From Rhizobium sp. BK399 (GTDB lineage Bacteria > Pseudomonadota > Alphaproteobacteria > Rhizobiales > Rhizobiaceae), in assembly GCF_014194695.1 (NCBI RefSeq), contig NZ_JACIAH010000012.1, positions 62,001 to 126,000 of the forward strand: a stretch of 64,000 bases of DNA, in the 5' to 3' direction. Position 1 is the stretch's first letter, and every line of letters begins with the position of its first letter. Below the pieces are notes generated by a model, which did not search any database, was not told the origin of the DNA, and was given only the letters and a program-made list of their open reading frames with translations. Made by a program: the position numbers and the translations under genes. Shown here piece by piece: positions 18,439 through 25,513 of this stretch.

Positions 18439-19038
18439 ATGACATCCCCCCAGAGTTCGGCGCAGACGATCATCGAAATGCGCTTGATCGCGAAGCAACT
18501 GTTTGCGGCTGGTGTAAATGCGCTATCGTCGGCCGTAACGGGCCCGGTTCACCTTCATCCGCGGACCGCCCAGCTTGCCTGTCTTGGTGCGGTCAGCCGT
18601 GCCGCATTCAGGTATTGCCAGACCGTATTGGCGCCCTACGCATCCCTGGCGCCAGCGACATCGGCCTCTGCAACAGAGTTGGTCGCACGCGCAAGAAATG
18701 CTGCTCACCTGGAAGGGCCTGTTGCAATCATCGTCGGCCGGACGGGAAAAGGGCACAGCAACGAACATCATGCGCTGAGCTTTGCGCTCGCAATCGAACA
18801 GTCACCGCTGCAGCGGCCGTGGATCTTTCTGAGCGGTGCGACCGGTCGTCGTCAATGCCGCTTCCGGTCCGCGGGGGCCATCGTCGATGCCGGCACGTGC
18901 TCCTGGATCTGGCCATCTGGAGAGAGACCTCGCGTACCCAGCGACGTTTCATCGTTCCTTGCCGCATCCGGTGACCTCCTGCCGGCTGGCGTCATGTCAC
19001 CCTATTCGATGAATGTCGATCTGATCATTTTGGCATAG
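18439..19038 (+). CDS. Shrunken, diverged glycerate kinase-like protein
   Basis: A 199-residue open frame right after the glycerate kinase gene. The C-terminal half aligns by eye with the MOFRL domain of that kinase: GKGHSNEHHALSFALAIE against GKGGRNSEFLLSLARRID, AGAIVDAGT against AGAFADGTT, and SGDLLPAGVMSPYSMNVDLIIL against [21 protein letters not shown]. The N-terminus resembles the kinase start (LIAKQLFAAGVNAL). The whole middle with the CGGGSS and SDIPGDN motifs is missing, and the conserved Gly/Asn residues of MOFRL are replaced. It is probably a decayed or repurposed tandem duplicate; glycerate kinase activity is unlikely. Confidence 0.5.
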   Translation: MTSPQSSAQTIIEMRLIAKQLFAAGVNALSSAVTGPVHLHPRTAQLACLGAVSRAAFRYCQTVLAPYASLAPATSASATELVARARNAAHLEGPVAIIVGRTGKGHSNEHHALSFALAIEQSPLQRPWIFLSGATGRRQCRFRSAGAIVDAGTCSWIWPSGERPRVPSDVSSFLAASGDLLPAGVMSPYSMNVDLIILA

Positions 19039-19056
19039 GCGGCCAAATTCCGCGGT

Positions 19057-19647
19057 TCAAGCCCTCGAGACTGCTGAGGCCATCAAGCCCCAGTCGGCCG
19101 GCTTGAGGAAGGTGGGAACCGACCGATAGAAGGCCGGAACCTGCCGCCCCTCATATCCTGTGACAAATGCAAACGGGATCTGCTTCATCGCCAGGAAGGC
19201 GGCGACTGGGTAGACGGTCTGCCCGTTGAGTACGATATCAAGAAGCGCCCCATCCAGCGGTTCATCATCGGTGTCGACAATTCTGAGCGCGTCGCTCACG
19301 GTGCTGACCGGCCCCACAACGGTCACGCCCAATTCCCTTAGCCGTTCTTCTGCGTCCAGTGCGACGAGAAATTCATCCTCGACAAGCAAGATCCGTTTTC
19401 CCGACAACTCACAAAAGCGCTCCTCGCGGCTAAATTGTTTTCTCGCGACCACACGGCAAAGGCTCTCGAGCCGATCAGGAATGATAAGGCCCCGTCCATA
19501 CATAACGATGACAAATCGGGCAAATTCCTCGCGCTGATCCTGCTGCGATGTAAACCAGCTCTCGGCACTGATGCAGTCGAATACACCTTGCATGATTGCA
19601 AGATCATTTCCGTCAAACGTCCCATACAAGAAGCCAGGAATCGACAT
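19057..19647 (-). CDS. Response regulator receiver protein with N-terminal helical domain
   Basis: A 196-residue protein. Residues 1-75 form a helical domain (GNDLAIMQGVFDCI ... EEFARFVIVMYGRGLIIPDRL) seen in front of receivers in many rhizobia. The rest is a CheY-like domain (ILLVEDEFLVALDAE, phospho-acceptor Asp in GALLDIVLNG, Thr in FVTGYEG, Lys in FLKPADW). ATG 19647 has GGAG eight bases upstream; an earlier in-frame start lacks one. It is likely a non-DNA-binding signalling protein. Confidence 0.75.
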   Translation of the reverse strand: MSIPGFLYGTFDGNDLAIMQGVFDCISAESWFTSQQDQREEFARFVIVMYGRGLIIPDRLESLCRVVARKQFSREERFCELSGKRILLVEDEFLVALDAEERLRELGVTVVGPVSTVSDALRIVDTDDEPLDGALLDIVLNGQTVYPVAAFLAMKQIPFAFVTGYEGRQVPAFYRSVPTFLKPADWGLMASAVSRA

Positions 19648-20346
19648 GAATGGTGCTCCGAACCTTGCGACAAGCAGAGCTCCATTTTGTTTCATGCTGT
19701 GATTCGCGAATCAACAGATCATCTGCCTTTCGGAAGAACTGTACGCTAGCGCTCAATCGGTCCAACGTGCCCTCCTCGGGGGTGGTCAGCAGATTAATCG
19801 GTATAGTCAGCAAGCGTATCTGTGCGGCAGGCCTGCATGCGGCGAGCCACCCGGTGCATGACCATAGCGCGTTCGTAGGCAAAAAAATCATGGCCCTGTG
19901 CGGGCACGCAGCAATGCAACGATGCGGCGAAGATCATTTGCGGCCCGTCATTTCGAGCGAGCGGACCACTTCTTTGCTGTGCGCCACCTCGACCAGACGC
20001 TGTACCGGGCAGGGGGATGGGGCAAGGAAGTCCGCCGCTCCGGTCGCAATCGCATTCTGTGGCGTTGCATTGAAGCCCGCCTCCCAAGGCTCCTGCGTCC
20101 TTGACGAGAAACGCCAATGCCGCCCTGATGTCGCCGACGACATTCGCACACGCTTTTCCGACAGTGTCGTTGGACGGCCGGACGGAATGATCTGTTTCCT
20201 GCACCTCGAGAGGATGTTTGGTCGGGATGACAAGCTGACGGCCAGGGCCGCCTGACCTTTGCGGCTTTGCGGCCGGCCCGCCTGATGTTGCCGGCAACCT
20301 GCCGAAATGGAGCGCGATACTCGGCCTGACATATTAGGGATTGCTT
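19648..20346. other. Mostly non-coding region with a broken DUF982-like gene
   Basis: About 700 bases. The only recognisable content is the frameshifted DUF982-like stretch listed separately. A palindrome GATTCGCGAATC lies near 19704. No other gene is supported. Confidence 0.35.
19934..20230 (-). pseudogene. Frameshifted DUF982-like gene
   Basis: One minus frame reads VVGDIRAALAFLVKD, which resembles the DUF982 core (small rhizobial proteins of about 80 residues). The neighbouring frame then carries GFNATPQNAIATG and a plausible C-terminus VEVAHSKEVVRSLEMTGRK before TGA at 19934. Neither frame alone is convincing; a shift near 20090 would join them. The assignment is tentative. Confidence 0.35.
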
Positions 20347-20448
20347 AACCTGTCTTCGCTATCGTCGTCATTGTCACGGACAGGTTATCGTGACAGGCAA
20401 CACGGAAATGACAAAGGCTCGTCTCCCGTTTCGCGTGACGAGCCTTTT
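20347..20448 (+). ncRNA. Structured leader or small RNA with interleaved stems and an intrinsic terminator
   Basis: AACCTGTC (20347-20354) can pair with GACAGGTT (20379-20386), while TGTCACG (20372-20378) can pair with CGTGACA (20389-20395). The stems interleave, so they are either a pseudoknot or alternatives. They are followed by a perfect terminator hairpin AAGGCTCGTC (20414-20423) / GACGAGCCTT (20437-20446) with a U-rich tail. The DUF1127-like frame and the CCTCCTCCC RNA lie just downstream, so this may be an attenuator for them or the end of a separate small RNA. Confidence 0.5.
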
Positions 20449-20450
20449 CT
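20414..20450 (+). terminator. Rho-independent terminator upstream of DUF1127-like frame
   Basis: Ten-base-pair stem (AAGGCTCGTC with GACGAGCCTT), 13-base loop, then TTTTCTTG. The stem is perfect. The opposite strand has only a short T run, so rightward termination is favoured. Confidence 0.65.
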
Positions 20451-20498
20451 TGTTCGGGCGAACTCGAAACCTTCGACGGAAAGCTATGCAATCGAATC

Positions 20499-21032
20499 AT
20501 GGCTGAGATCGCAAGCTCGCGCTCAAAAAGGCGGGTGCTTGTCGCATTGGCGCAAGTACCGTCGGCGGTTTCCAAGCTTGGTCGTATGAGTAAGCGCGAA
20601 CTCGACGATTTCGGTATGGCAGGCTCCGAGATCGCGAATATCGAGAGCCTCGCTGAGCAGCCAAACTCCGAGGTCATGAGTGAACTTCAAAAGGCCCGCG
20701 CTCAAGTCGCGGGCGTTTCATTGTTTTCTGGCGTGTATTTTCGGATATGCGCTGAGCGCATGTCTACGTTGCGAAGATTTGCGTACTATTTGTGCGATCG
20801 GGTTGGTATGATAATTTCAACGACGCACTACACCTCCTCCCGTAGCGCTGCGTTACGTGAAGGGCCAACCCTCCTCCCATGGCTCTTTGCAATGGACAGC
20901 AACAATCCTCCTCCCAGTTGCTGTTCTACTCTTTCAGAAGAGCCTGCCGCACCTCCTCCCGCGGCAGGCTTTTTTGCGGCATTATGGAACAATTGCCACA
21001 AGATTCCGATGAACGCTGATTCTATCTCCTGA
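20499..21032 (+). CDS. DUF1127-like frame running into the small RNA
   Basis: The first 60 codons resemble DUF1127/CcaF1-type small proteins: a basic N-terminus then VSKLGRMSKRELDDFGMAGSE matching the family pattern L-x2-L-x-R-M-S-x-R-E-L-x-D-x-G-x2-x-x-x-I. DUF1127 proteins normally end at 50-75 residues, but here no stop occurs in frame until 21032, so the frame crosses a hairpin (20694-20714) and the whole CCTCCTCCC RNA. The part after about codon 65 is surely not protein-like. A small frameshift near codon 60 is the simplest explanation. In Rhodobacter a DUF1127 gene is co-transcribed with the CcsR RNAs, which is the same order. Confidence 0.5.
   Translation: MAEIASSRSKRRVLVALAQVPSAVSKLGRMSKRELDDFGMAGSEIANIESLAEQPNSEVMSELQKARAQVAGVSLFSGVYFRICAERMSTLRRFAYYLCDRVGMIISTTHYTSSRSAALREGPTLLPWLFAMDSNNPPPSCCSTLSEEPAAPPPAAGFFAALWNNCHKIPMNADSIS
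20694..20725 (+). terminator. Hairpin between DUF1127-like region and small RNA
   Basis: GCCCGCG (20694-20700) and CGCGGGC (20708-20714) form a perfect seven-base-pair stem with a seven-base loop, followed by GTTTCATTGTTTT. It could terminate or process the DUF1127 message upstream of the RNA. Confidence 0.45.
20820..20976 (+). ncRNA. Cuckoo/CcsR-like small RNA with four CCTCCTCCC-loop hairpins
   Basis: CCTCCTCCC occurs four times, at 20833-20841, 20870-20878, 20907-20915 and 20952-20960, each time in the loop of its own stem: CTAC/GTAG extended by ACGCA/TGCGT; AGGGCCA/TGGCTCT; ACAGCAAC/GTTGCTGT; and GCCTGCCGC/GCGGCAGGC followed by six T, the terminator. The motif is an anti-Shine-Dalgarno sequence and is the hallmark of the cuckoo RNAs (CcsR1-4 of Rhodobacter, and rhizobial relatives). 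A TATGATAAT-like -10 element is at 20807-20815. The four different stems with identical loops look like tandem hairpin copies or one four-armed RNA. Confidence in an RNA is high; whether it is one transcript or several is open. Confidence 0.85.
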
Positions 21033-21299
21033 GGGTGCCTCGGGAGGGCTGCGTATGGTCGAAGGTGCAGGGGAGTTGGAAGCGAAGCTGGGCGTGATCG
21101 GCGCCCTTACGGAAGAGCTGCAGCGGGAGATCGCAGTCCTCGTGTAATCAGCTTGGTGGCAACACCTCCTTCATGCCGCTCTTTTGCTTTCTGGCATAGC
21201 AGAACGATGTGGGCTGCGGGCCTTCCGACACCGCTCCGGTGGTATGTTCAAATTGTTTTTTGGCCTCAATGTCTTCGCAGGGCTGCGGTCACACCGCGG

Positions 21300-21324
21300 G
21301 GAACAGAGCCTTATGTCATCCGTT
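21300..21324 (+). promoter_or_regulatory. EcfG/RpoE2-type promoter
   Basis: GGAAC (21300-21304), 16 bases, CGTT (21321-21324): an exact match to the alphaproteobacterial general-stress consensus, 32 bases before ATG 21356. Confidence 0.75.
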
Positions 21325-21355
21325 CTTCAATGACATATTTTATTGGAGTAAGTTC

Positions 21356-21538
21356 ATGAAGACGAACGACACGAACGCTACGGCCGAACAACGTCGACCA
21401 AAGGGTGTCAAACCGGTCCCTGAAAAACCAGAGCCCGCGGACAGGGAATCCCTTGCGCCGACAACGGTTCAGCCTTCGGGCGCCAAGGACGAAAGTGAGC
21501 GTCCTGTGGTAAATCCCGTAACGGGGGCGCCATTCTAA
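21356..21538 (+). CDS. Small Pro/Glu-rich hydrophilic protein (60 aa)
   Basis: A 60-residue, probably disordered protein (Pro, Glu, Lys, Ser rich; ends VVNPVTGAPF). GGAG lies seven bases before ATG 21356 and an exact EcfG-type promoter lies just upstream, so it is probably a general-stress gene. No family recognised. Confidence 0.6.
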   Translation: MKTNDTNATAEQRRPKGVKPVPEKPEPADRESLAPTTVQPSGAKDESERPVVNPVTGAPF

Positions 21539-21640
21539 GAGCCATCATATGCAAAGGCCTGTCGCGTCGACAATGCCAGTCTCATTTCAACCTCGCTTTT
21601 TCACGTGCATGAAAAGAATGGCTCAACCGGAGGCAGACCA

Positions 21641-22051
21641 ATGCGTGAACGTCTAAAACTTATCTGCCTTTGTACCATGGCATCCCTTTGGTCCTCCTCC
21701 CTGGTCTCGGCTGAGGAGACAACCGATCAGATTGTGAACGGAAAGATATCCGATCCCCGAATCGCTGAGTGCGGTGTTCGTATCTCTTCCGGCCTGATCG
21801 TTCCATTTCTGGAGGCGAATGCCGATTTTGACGGGTCATACGAAATTGCGGTGTCCAAACACTCGTCCTCCGGTACGTCTCAGACCCGTCAAACCAATCA
21901 GATCAAAGGTGGGGCGATGGCAGTGGTGCAAATTGCCGTCGATGTGCCCGCTACCGCTGAATTGGACCTGCAGGTGAGCGACAAGGAGGGCCGTATGGTA
22001 TGCGTTTTACAGCAGACGGTTAATCTCGAAGCGGGGCCGCTCAGGATCTGA
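21641..22051 (+). CDS. CsgH-like curli/amyloid chaperone, exported
   Basis: A 136-residue protein with a signal peptide (LKLICLCTMASLWSSSLVSA) and a mature beta-sandwich-like domain containing ECGVRIS, GSYEIAVSKHSSSGTS, QTNQIKGG and a C-terminal VCVLQQTV. This resembles CsgH, the periplasmic inhibitor of curli subunit aggregation in alphaproteobacteria: paired Cys, the S/Y-x-x-x-V-S/K strand and the Ser/Gly-rich hairpin. ATG 21641 is preceded by GGAGG; an upstream in-frame start would spoil the signal peptide. No csgAB/EFG genes are next to it, so it is an orphan here. Confidence 0.55.
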   Translation: MRERLKLICLCTMASLWSSSLVSAEETTDQIVNGKISDPRIAECGVRISSGLIVPFLEANADFDGSYEIAVSKHSSSGTSQTRQTNQIKGGAMAVVQIAVDVPATAELDLQVSDKEGRMVCVLQQTVNLEAGPLRI

Positions 22052-22125
22052 CAGGCAGCACGCTGCGTCCTTAGCAAGGCTTAAAAAAAACGTAAGAGCA
22101 CCCTTCGCTGAGCAGGTTGTTCCCT

Positions 22126-22428
22126 TCAATGCCTCGTTGTGCACTTGCCTGCCGCGGCCGCCACAGCGGCGATCTCGGATTCGACCGCGTCCATCATAGT
22201 CAGTGCACGTTGCAACAATCCAGCACCATCGGGATCGGACAGAAAACTCGCGACGTGAAGGCCCTCACAAATCTTGTCGAGAAGTTCAACGATATCGTTT
22301 CTGCCAATGCTCCGCATGTTGCGTGACAGCTCCCGCATGCGATCACGGGCTTCGGCTACCACGACCTTCCGCTGTTCCAGCGAAAGGTCGTGAAACTCAC
22401 GTACACTCTGATGTTTTGGAGATTCCAC
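22126..22428 (-). CDS. Hypothetical helical protein (100 aa)
   Basis: A 100-residue, mostly alpha-helical soluble protein with a positively charged middle (EQRKVVVAEARDRMRELSRN) and an Ala-rich end. GGGAGG lies upstream of ATG 22428. No family recognised; the length and layout resemble another small gene at 27884. Likely real. Confidence 0.45.
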   Translation of the reverse strand: MESPKHQSVREFHDLSLEQRKVVVAEARDRMRELSRNMRSIGRNDIVELLDKICEGLHVASFLSDPDGAGLLQRALTMMDAVESEIAAVAAAAGKCTTRH

Positions 22429-22708
22429 GCCTTGCCTCCCGCAAACCGCATTCTACGAGACAGGGAAAGCTATGGTCACTTTAACCCCGTTCGTCGCCCT
22501 CTGAGCCGGTCCCGAGCGTTTGTCTGAGATGGGTAATCAGGATGCGAGCAAGACCCTGAGATCCGCCTTTCTGCGAACAAGATCGGCAGCGGTATATCGG
22601 TCAAAGACCGATACGAAAGCCGGGTGGCCTCGGAAAGAATGGGGGCATCCTGCACGCCAGGGAAACAAGGCACTCCGGGCGCTCGAGCAACTTCCATCCT
22701 TTTGAAAT

Positions 22709-22936
22709 TCACGCCGAAATCTGTTCATCCGTGGGTCCGAACAGGATATGCTTTCGATCGATGCCGGCGTCGCTCAGTCCACCGACGAGGGCCTGGAGGA
22801 ACGGCCGTGGCCCGCAAGGATAGAAGCATGCCTCAGCCGAAACGGTATTGGACTGTCGCCCCGGCACATGAGGCGTAAGCGAAATCATGTCGGGGCTTGC
22901 CTGGTGGGTTGCTTCGCAGACTGATCACTCAATTGG
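22709..22936 (-). pseudogene. Flavohemoprotein (Hmp)-like C-terminal fragment
   Basis: The minus strand reads ATHQASPDMISL, then EACFYPCGPRPFLQALVGG and LSDAGIDRKHILFGPTDEQ before a stop at 22709. This is the C-terminal NAD-binding end of ferredoxin-reductase-like flavohemoglobins (Y-x-C-G-P-x-P-F ... R-I-H-Y-E-x-F-G-P), with a residue missing in the IHYEFFG motif. An in-frame stop near 22936 ends the readable part and no globin domain remains. Confidence 0.6.
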
Positions 22937-23235
22937 GAAGGAAACAGGCCTGAGTCGGCGGGCCTGCAGGTGAGATCGAGTGCATGGCAGCATGCGAAGA
23001 CCGGATCGCTGAAACCGTGGGCATCGACATGGGGCCCGGCAACGGCGAGACCAGCATTCCATCAGTGCGTCGAGGACATGAACCGCGTCGCTTGCGGCCG
23101 CGGCGCTGATCTCTATGAAAGAGCCCTTATCGGCCCGAGACCGCAGTGTTGATGGTTGGATTCATGCCGCACCGCCCGCGGTCGAACGGCGGGCGCTTTT
23201 TATGACAACGGCGAAAAACTGCGCCTCGTCCGGGC

Positions 23236-23340
23236 TGCCCTGGGCCTAAGGCGAAGGCCGCCGACTTTTGCGCCGAGCTCGGCGTCACCAGGCAGACAAG
23301 GTATCGATTTGTTGGCGCTAAGGGCCAATTCTTGGTCGTG
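23236..23340 (+). pseudogene. Serine recombinase (resolvase) C-terminal HTH fragment
   Basis: One frame reads KAKAADFCAELGVTRQTRYR followed by FVGAKGQF. This matches the C-terminal helix-turn-helix of Tn3-type resolvases and invertases (A-x-L-C-x-E-L-G-I-x-x-x-T-L-Y-R-Y-V-G-P-x-G). No catalytic domain is found upstream. It is a mobile-element relic. Confidence 0.5.
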
Positions 23341-23545
23341 AAAATTCCTCGCCGGTCACAAGCGTCAGGTGGGGCAGAGAACTTCGCGCCTTCTGCGGGG
23401 AATCTTTGCCGTTGCCCGAAAGAAAACATCGCGGCGAACACGCTGTAGGTTGCATCCACCGGAGAATTCATCTCAGCCCAGATCGCTCCGTGCAGAAGTT
23501 CCCCTAACTCTGTCTTCCTGCTATCCTGGAAACGAGGGACGGCTC

Positions 23546-25319
23546 ATGAGTGAGAACCGCAAGCTCGCCGCAATTCTGGCCGCGGACGTAGTCGGATACA
23601 GCCGGCTCGCCAGCGAGGACGAAGATCGCACCCTTGCAAGGTTGCGGGCACTGCGCAGCGACCTCATCGATCCAACCATCGCCGTGCACCACGGCCGTGT
23701 CATCAAGCGCACCGGAGACGGAGCGCTGGTTGAATTCCGCAGCGTTGTCGATGCCGTGCGCTGCGCCATCGAGGTGCAGCAACGGCATGGTCGAGCGCAA
23801 TGCCGGCGTTCAGCAGGATCGGCGCATAGAGTTCCGGATTGGCATCCATCTGGGAGATGTAGTGGAGGAAAGCGATGGCGACCTGATGGGCGACGGCGTC
23901 AACATTGCCTCGCGTCTCGAGAGTATCGCTGCCCCCGGAGCCGTTTGCCTGTCCGAAGACGCCTATCGCCAGGTCAGGGCGAGGCTCGATCTCTCCGTCA
24001 GCGATCTCGGCAACACGCATCTAAAGAACATAGCCGAGCCAATCCGGATCTATTCGCTCCAGATCGGCGCGGCCGCGGAGGCAAAGCCAGCAGTGACCGC
24101 CGGCGCTGTTGCTCGTGCGCCGGCCCCATTGCCACCCGAGCTCTCGATTGCCGTCCTGCCCTTCGTCAACATGAGCGGCGATGCCGAGCAGGAGTACTTC
24201 GCCGACGGCATCTGCGAAGATATCATCACCGCTTTGTCGAAGCTGTCGCAGTTGTTCGTCATCGCTCGCAACTCGTCGTTTACGTTCAAAGGCCGGAACG
24301 TGAACGTGCAGGAGGTGGGCCACAGCCTCAATGTGCGCTACGTGCTGGAAGGGAGCGTGCGCAAATCAGGCAATAAGGTGAGGATCACCGCGCAGCTCAT
24401 CAATGCGATCACTGGCGGCCACCAGTGGGCTGAGCGTTTCGACCGTGACCTCAGCGATATCTTCGCGGTGCAGGATGACGTCACCCAGCAGATCGTCGGT
24501 GCTCTGCAAGTCAAGCTCGCGGCCGGGGATCAGCAGCGGCTCGCAACCGAGCAGACCCAAAATCTGGAAGCTTATGACTTCTTCCTCCGGGGGCGTGAAC
24601 AGATGTGGCGACTGACGAGAGAGCAGAACATTCAGGGCCGCCAATTGTTGCAACGCGCCATTGATCTGGATCCAAAATTCGCCCCGGCCCACGCGTTCCT
24701 CGCCGTCGCGCACGCGCTCGCCTACGTCAACCAGTGGAGCGAATCGCCGTTGAGATCGCTGGAACAGGCGTCCGGATCTGCGACGCAGGCGGTGGCGATC
24801 GACGATCGATATCCGTACGCCCATTGGGCGATGGGCGTCGTCAATTTATACCTGCGACGGCTTGACGTGGCCATCCGGGAGGCTGAATGCGCGATCGCGC
24901 TTGCTCCCAACCTTGTCGAGGGTCACGAGAGCCTCGGGAACGCGCTTCACTATGCGGGCAGGCCCGACGAAGCCCTCGTTTGTTTCGAGCGGGCAATGGC
25001 CCTAAATCCATATTATCCGGACATCTTCCTGCACTTCCACGCACAGGCAATGTTCCAGCTGGGCAGGTACGAGGAGGCCGTTGCCATCCTGAAGCGACGG
25101 CTTGTCCGCAATCCATTCACCGACATCTCACGCGTGTTGCTGGCGGCGAGCTATGGTCACCTGGGCCGCTTCGCGGAAGCGCGCGGGGAGTGGGAGGAAG
25201 TGTTCCGGATCAATCCCGATTATTCCCTGGAGCACAGGCGAAAAGTGCTACCCTACAAAAACCCTGCCGATTTCGAGCGCATTGTCGACGGCTTGCGCAA
25301 GGCTGGCCTCACCGACTGA
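23546..25319 (+). pseudogene. Class III adenylate cyclase with TolB-like/TPR C-terminus, frameshifted
   Basis: Read across one shift, the product is about 590 residues: a cyclase homology domain (KLAAILAADVVGYSRLASED, metal Asp; RTGDGALVEF; then FRIGIHLGDVVEES and DGVNIASRLE in the next frame), a TolB-like segment (SIAVLPFVNMSGDAEQEYFA) and several TPR repeats. The frame breaks at about 23780, where CAGCAACGGC has one C more than the CAGAACGGC expected from the conserved EVQNGMVERNAG motif. Upstream and downstream reading frames are both clean for hundreds of codons, so the event is recent or a sequencing error. If real, cyclase activity is lost. The family makes cAMP and is abundant in rhizobia. 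Confidence 0.8.
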
Positions 25320-25513
25320 TTGTCATCGCCCGGGATCGTCGCCAGCTTTCATGCGGCTCCGCCAATCGGCCAGTCTCTCGCGCATATCTGTCCCGCGTCC
25401 TGTTCAGGCGCGTGATAGCGTCATCAATGAGCCGGCCCCACGATGGCCGGTCGAAAGGATTTGGCTTGAAGACAGGGCGCTACAATGATCAGACGCGTGC
25501 TACACAGCCGACG

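Larger units (their letters stand above)
22429..23545. other. Relic-rich region between intact genes
   Basis: About 1.1 kb without an intact gene. It holds the C-terminal end of a flavohemoprotein-like gene (22709-22936, minus strand) and a recombinase HTH fragment (about 23236-23340, plus strand), both listed separately. The rest shows nothing recognisable. Confidence 0.5.
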
